The notes under the pieces are model-generated. The model worked only from the letters and a program-made list of their open reading frames with translations, was not told the DNA's origin and searched no databases. From assembly GCA_030626025.1 (NCBI GenBank), contig DAOUPT010000014.1, forward strand, positions 1 through 64,000: DNA of 64,000 nucleotides. The letters run 5' to 3'. Both the position numbers and the translations under genes were made by a program. Shown here one piece after another: positions 61,309 through 64,000 of the stretch (positions are counted from its first letter, which is position 1; each line of letters begins with the position of its first letter). The DNA comes from Anderseniella sp. GTDB taxonomy: Bacteria; Pseudomonadota; Alphaproteobacteria; Rhizobiales; Aestuariivirgaceae.

Positions 61309-62064
61309 ATGACCAAATCCATAGACTGGCTAAGAGCCCGCCCGATTGCGCACCGTGGTTTGCACGATGTTTCACAACGGGTTGTTGAAAACACCAGGAC
61401 GGCATTCGATCTGGCAATCGCTGGTAATTATGCCATTGAGTGTGATTTGCAGATTTCATCCGATGGCGAGGCCATGGTGTTTCACGACCCTGATCTCGCC
61501 CGGCTTACTTTTCAGAAAGAACATGTAAATTCCCTGACTGTCGCCCAACTGAAAGAAGTCAACTTCAGGGACAGTGATGACAAAATTCAAACACTTGGTG
61601 AATTGCTGTCTCAGGTCGCTGGTAGAGTGCCGCTTGTTATCGAGCTTAAATCTCTGGTCGATGGAGACATGCGCCTGGCAGAACGGGCGATTGAAGTTCT
61701 GCGCACCTATAAGGGCGACTACAGTATCATGTCATTTGGTCCGATGCTGATGCGGGCGGTTAAAGACCTGGCACCACAAATATTGCGCGGTGCTGTTGTC
61801 ATGCCTGATACAGAAAAACTGTGGTTGCAGTCTCCCCTGCATGAAAATCCGCCGACGGGCGAAACGCCATCGGCAACGATGCTTGATTTGGTTGATCCTG
61901 ATTTTTTGTCCTATGATGTCAGAGGCCTGCCCAGCGAGTTTGTGTGGAAATTCAAATCGGCAACAAAACCGGTTATTTGCTGGACCATAAAAGATCAAAA
62001 AACCGCTGATTTTGGCTATAAATATTGTGACCAGATGACTTTTGAAGGCTTTACACCAAAGTGA
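61309..62064 (+). CDS. Glycerophosphodiester phosphodiesterase
   Basis: This 251-residue protein has IAHRGLHDVSQRVVENTRTAF at the N-terminus with the conserved His-Arg and Glu, followed by IECDLQISSDGEAMVFHDPDLARLT with the metal ligands and second His. KSLVDG and ICWTIKDQKTADFGYKYC complete the TIM-barrel. It cleaves glycerophosphodiesters to glycerol 3-phosphate. There is no signal peptide, so it is cytoplasmic. It overlaps the next gene by four bases (GTGA). Confidence 0.88.
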   Translation: MTKSIDWLRARPIAHRGLHDVSQRVVENTRTAFDLAIAGNYAIECDLQISSDGEAMVFHDPDLARLTFQKEHVNSLTVAQLKEVNFRDSDDKIQTLGELLSQVAGRVPLVIELKSLVDGDMRLAERAIEVLRTYKGDYSIMSFGPMLMRAVKDLAPQILRGAVVMPDTEKLWLQSPLHENPPTGETPSATMLDLVDPDFLSYDVRGLPSEFVWKFKSATKPVICWTIKDQKTADFGYKYCDQMTFEGFTPK

Positions 62065-63221
62065 GTACGACCGAATGGACGCTAGAAACCATTTCGACGT
62101 TGGATGATATTTCCAGCACCGAATGGAACATCTGCGCCCAATCTGGCAACCCTTTTATTCGCTATGAGTTTTTGCATGCACTGGAAGCTTCGGGTTCGGC
62201 CTGCGCTGAAACCGGATGGTATGCCCAACATCTGATTTTACGGGATGAAACCGGTCAGGTGAGAGCTGTGGTTCCGGCCTATTTGAAAAGCCATAGTTGC
62301 GGTGAATATGTATTTGATCAGTCATGGGCCGAAGCGTTTCAACGGGCCGGTGGGAATTACTATCCCAAGTTACAAGTCAGTGTACCCTTTACTCCCGCAA
62401 CTGGTCCGCGTCTTTTGATCAAACCTACAGACAATGAAAAGCCGGTAATTCAGGCTTTGGAACACGGCTTACGCTCACTGTGTGAGCGGCACCAATTATC
62501 GTCAGCTCACATCACATTCATGACCCAAAATCAATCAGAAGCCATGAGCGAACTGGGCTGGTTGCAACGCACCGATACGCAGTTTCACTGGCAGAACAAC
62601 AACTACCAATGCTTTGACGACTTCCTTGGTGCCCTTTCTTCGCGCAAACGCAAAAACATTCGAAAGGAACGGGCCAGCGTTGCCAAATTGGGCTTTACGT
62701 TCGAACTGATATCAGGCAAGGACATTAAGGAGCACCATTGGGACAGATTTTTTGAATTCTATCATGACACCGGTGCCCGCAAATGGGGCACTCCCTATTT
62801 AACCCGGAGCTTTTTCAGCCTGATCTCCCATTACATGGCCGATGATGTATTGTTGATCATGGTCAAGGACGGTGATCGCTATATCGCTGGTGCATTGAAT
62901 TTCATTGGAAGCAGTACTTTGTACGGGCGCTATTGGGGCACCCTTGAAGACTATCCGGGTTTGCATTTTGAAACCTGTTATTATCAGGCAATGGAATTTG
63001 CCATTGCTCAAGGCTTGCAAACAGTAGAAGCCGGTGCACAAGGGCCGCACAAACTGGCCCGAGGTTATGTGCCAGTCACGACATGGTCAGCCCACCACAT
63101 CAGCAATCCAGATTTTTCTGCCGCCATTAGTGACTATCTAAACCGCGAAAGGTCTTATGTGGAACAGGACAATGAGATATTGTCGAACCAGACACCATTT
63201 AAAAAAGGGACAGATCAATGA
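62061..63221 (+). CDS. FemAB-like / DUF482 peptidoglycan-type transferase
   Basis: The protein has 386 residues from a GTG start that overlaps the phosphodiesterase stop (GTGA). GNPFIRYEFLHALEASGSA is the DUF482 N-terminus. FLGALSSRKRKNIRKERASV, FYHDTGARKWGTPYLTRSFF and VEAGAQGPHKLARGYVPVTTWSAHHI are further marks of this FemAB-related double-GNAT family. The role is unproven. It is not the same subgroup as the island's FemAB-like protein. Confidence 0.85.
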   Translation: MSTTEWTLETISTLDDISSTEWNICAQSGNPFIRYEFLHALEASGSACAETGWYAQHLILRDETGQVRAVVPAYLKSHSCGEYVFDQSWAEAFQRAGGNYYPKLQVSVPFTPATGPRLLIKPTDNEKPVIQALEHGLRSLCERHQLSSAHITFMTQNQSEAMSELGWLQRTDTQFHWQNNNYQCFDDFLGALSSRKRKNIRKERASVAKLGFTFELISGKDIKEHHWDRFFEFYHDTGARKWGTPYLTRSFFSLISHYMADDVLLIMVKDGDRYIAGALNFIGSSTLYGRYWGTLEDYPGLHFETCYYQAMEFAIAQGLQTVEAGAQGPHKLARGYVPVTTWSAHHISNPDFSAAISDYLNRERSYVEQDNEILSNQTPFKKGTDQ

Positions 63222-63643
63222 GCACCTACGACGACAAAAATGTATTCGGCATGATTTTACGTGGTGAACTGCCTTGCCATAAGATTTATGAAGATGATGA
63301 CACGCTTGCCTTCATGGATGTAATGCCCCGCTGTGATGGTCATTGTCTGGTCGTTCCCAAAAAACCGTCACGCAATCTGCTCGATATCGATCCAAAAGAC
63401 CTGGCCACAATGATGGCAAGTGTCCAGATCGTGATGCGGGCTGTCAAAAAAGCCTTTAAGGCCAATGGTATCACCATTCAACAATTTAACGAGCCCGCCG
63501 CCGGTCAAGAGGTATTTCATACCCACATGCACATTCTGCCACGTTTCGATAGCGTACGGCTTGGAAATCACACCACAGAAATGGCTGACAATGACGCGTT
63601 GGCCAAACATGCGAAAATGATCATAGCCGCACTTGAGACCTGA
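63218..63643 (+). CDS. HIT-family protein
   Basis: This 141-residue protein starts in ATGA overlap with the previous gene. It has the histidine triad near the end as FHTHMHILPRF with QEV upstream, and VVPKKPSRNLLDID. HIT proteins hydrolyse nucleotide conjugates such as AMP-amine bonds. It is the Hint-like type by length. Confidence 0.9.
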   Translation: MSTYDDKNVFGMILRGELPCHKIYEDDDTLAFMDVMPRCDGHCLVVPKKPSRNLLDIDPKDLATMMASVQIVMRAVKKAFKANGITIQQFNEPAAGQEVFHTHMHILPRFDSVRLGNHTTEMADNDALAKHAKMIIAALET

Positions 63644-63645
63644 TC

Positions 63646-64000
63646 ATGACCACCCTCACCCGCCAGCTGACACGTCTGATTGCTGACAAACCGATCAACG
63701 CCCACGATATTGAAATCGCTCAACTTTTTTTGCTCGATGCTGCCGCTAACATTATCGCCGGGCAAAACAGCGTGGCAGGACAAAAACTGTTGAAATGGGC
63801 GCGTGGTATTGCACCTGAGGGTGATCTCGATAAACTGGATGTCGCCAGAAAGGCTTTTCTGTTTGGCGGATTGTGCCACATTCTCGAAGTTGATGATTTG
63901 CATCGCGCCTCGGTTGTTCATCCCGGTTGTGTTGTTGCCCCGGTGATTTTTGCAATGGCGGCAGGCCAAAGCGGCCGGAACGCCCTGACCGCTTTTCTGA
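63646..64000 (+). CDS. MmgE/PrpD-family protein, N-terminal part (runs off the window)
   Basis: The first 118 codons are visible. LDAAANIIAGQNSVAGQK and LCHILEVDDLHRASVVHPGCVVAPVIFAMAA are the MmgE/PrpD N-terminal signature. The family contains 2-methylcitrate dehydratase and related enzymes. It lies 2 bases after the HIT gene, so it is in the same operon. The exact substrate cannot be told from this part. Confidence 0.85.
   Translation, partial: MTTLTRQLTRLIADKPINAHDIEIAQLFLLDAAANIIAGQNSVAGQKLLKWARGIAPEGDLDKLDVARKAFLFGGLCHILEVDDLHRASVVHPGCVVAPVIFAMAAGQSGRNALTAFL

Overview
The window looks like the chromosome of an alphaproteobacterium of the order Hyphomicrobiales (Rhizobiales), probably a marine lineage of moderate GC content. 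The evidence is gene order and family content: divK-pleD with a DUF3572 gene alongside, popZ next to valS and a tolC-like gene with pcm, an EipB/DUF1849 envelope protein, MmgE/PrpD and UbiH-type oxidoreductases, and the small palindromic intergenic repeats common in this order. I cannot name the species.

Layout. (1) 1-6.2 kb is core chromosome: a duplicated PAP2-type membrane phosphatase region with broken copies of a rhodanese gene and of rpmG (ribosomal protein L33), then a reverse-strand set of rhodanese, isovaleryl-CoA dehydrogenase, PaaI thioesterase and MerR regulator (a small LiuR-like leucine/isovalerate unit), and a GNAT gene coupled to mgtE. (2) 6.4-24.9 kb is a probable integrated island. 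It is bounded by a 15-bp direct repeat whose right copy is the 3' end of a tRNA-Ser(GCU) gene. It carries a tyrosine integrase, an IS5 remnant, an AlpA-type regulator, an M41-like peptidase domain protein, a primase/RepA-like ATPase with a CCGAA-box cluster after it, and a tightly coupled six-gene surface-polymer operon: DUF4956 membrane protein, VTC domain, CotH-like secreted protein, ATP-grasp ligase, FemAB-like aminoacyltransferase and flippase. It also holds gene remnants (glyA, perhaps celD), a TadG-like protein, an odd tRNA-Gly with anticodon ACC, a formyltransferase and a Sel1-repeat protein. (3) 25.0-33.4 kb is core: a run of six hairpins, LysM and rhodanese envelope genes, a GST, an endonuclease/exonuclease/phosphatase family protein, two GNATs and gatB. 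(4) 33.4-40.0 kb: valS, popZ, tolC-like, pcm, tRNA-Cys. (5) 40.0-46.5 kb is accessory: small secreted or envelope proteins of unknown function, two of which share a C-terminal FEGL(E/D)DPQ tail. (6) 46.5-64 kb is core metabolism and cell-cycle genes: tRNA-Asn, EamA transporter, XRE-cupin regulator with metZ and a rhodanese, a copper amine oxidase, an enoyl-CoA hydratase divergent from a UbiH-like monooxygenase, pleD-divK, DUF3572, ROK kinase, dinB, eipB, a hydroxyacid dehydrogenase, ridA, a glycerophosphodiesterase, a FemAB-like/DUF482 protein, a HIT protein and the start of an MmgE/PrpD gene.

The best candidate for an undescribed system is the island operon at 12.35-19.78 kb. It joins the known CotH-VTC-DUF4956 module to a ligase, an aminoacyltransferase and a flippase, with no glycosyltransferase in sight. 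Nearby are an unusual tRNA-Gly and a decayed glycine-synthesis gene.
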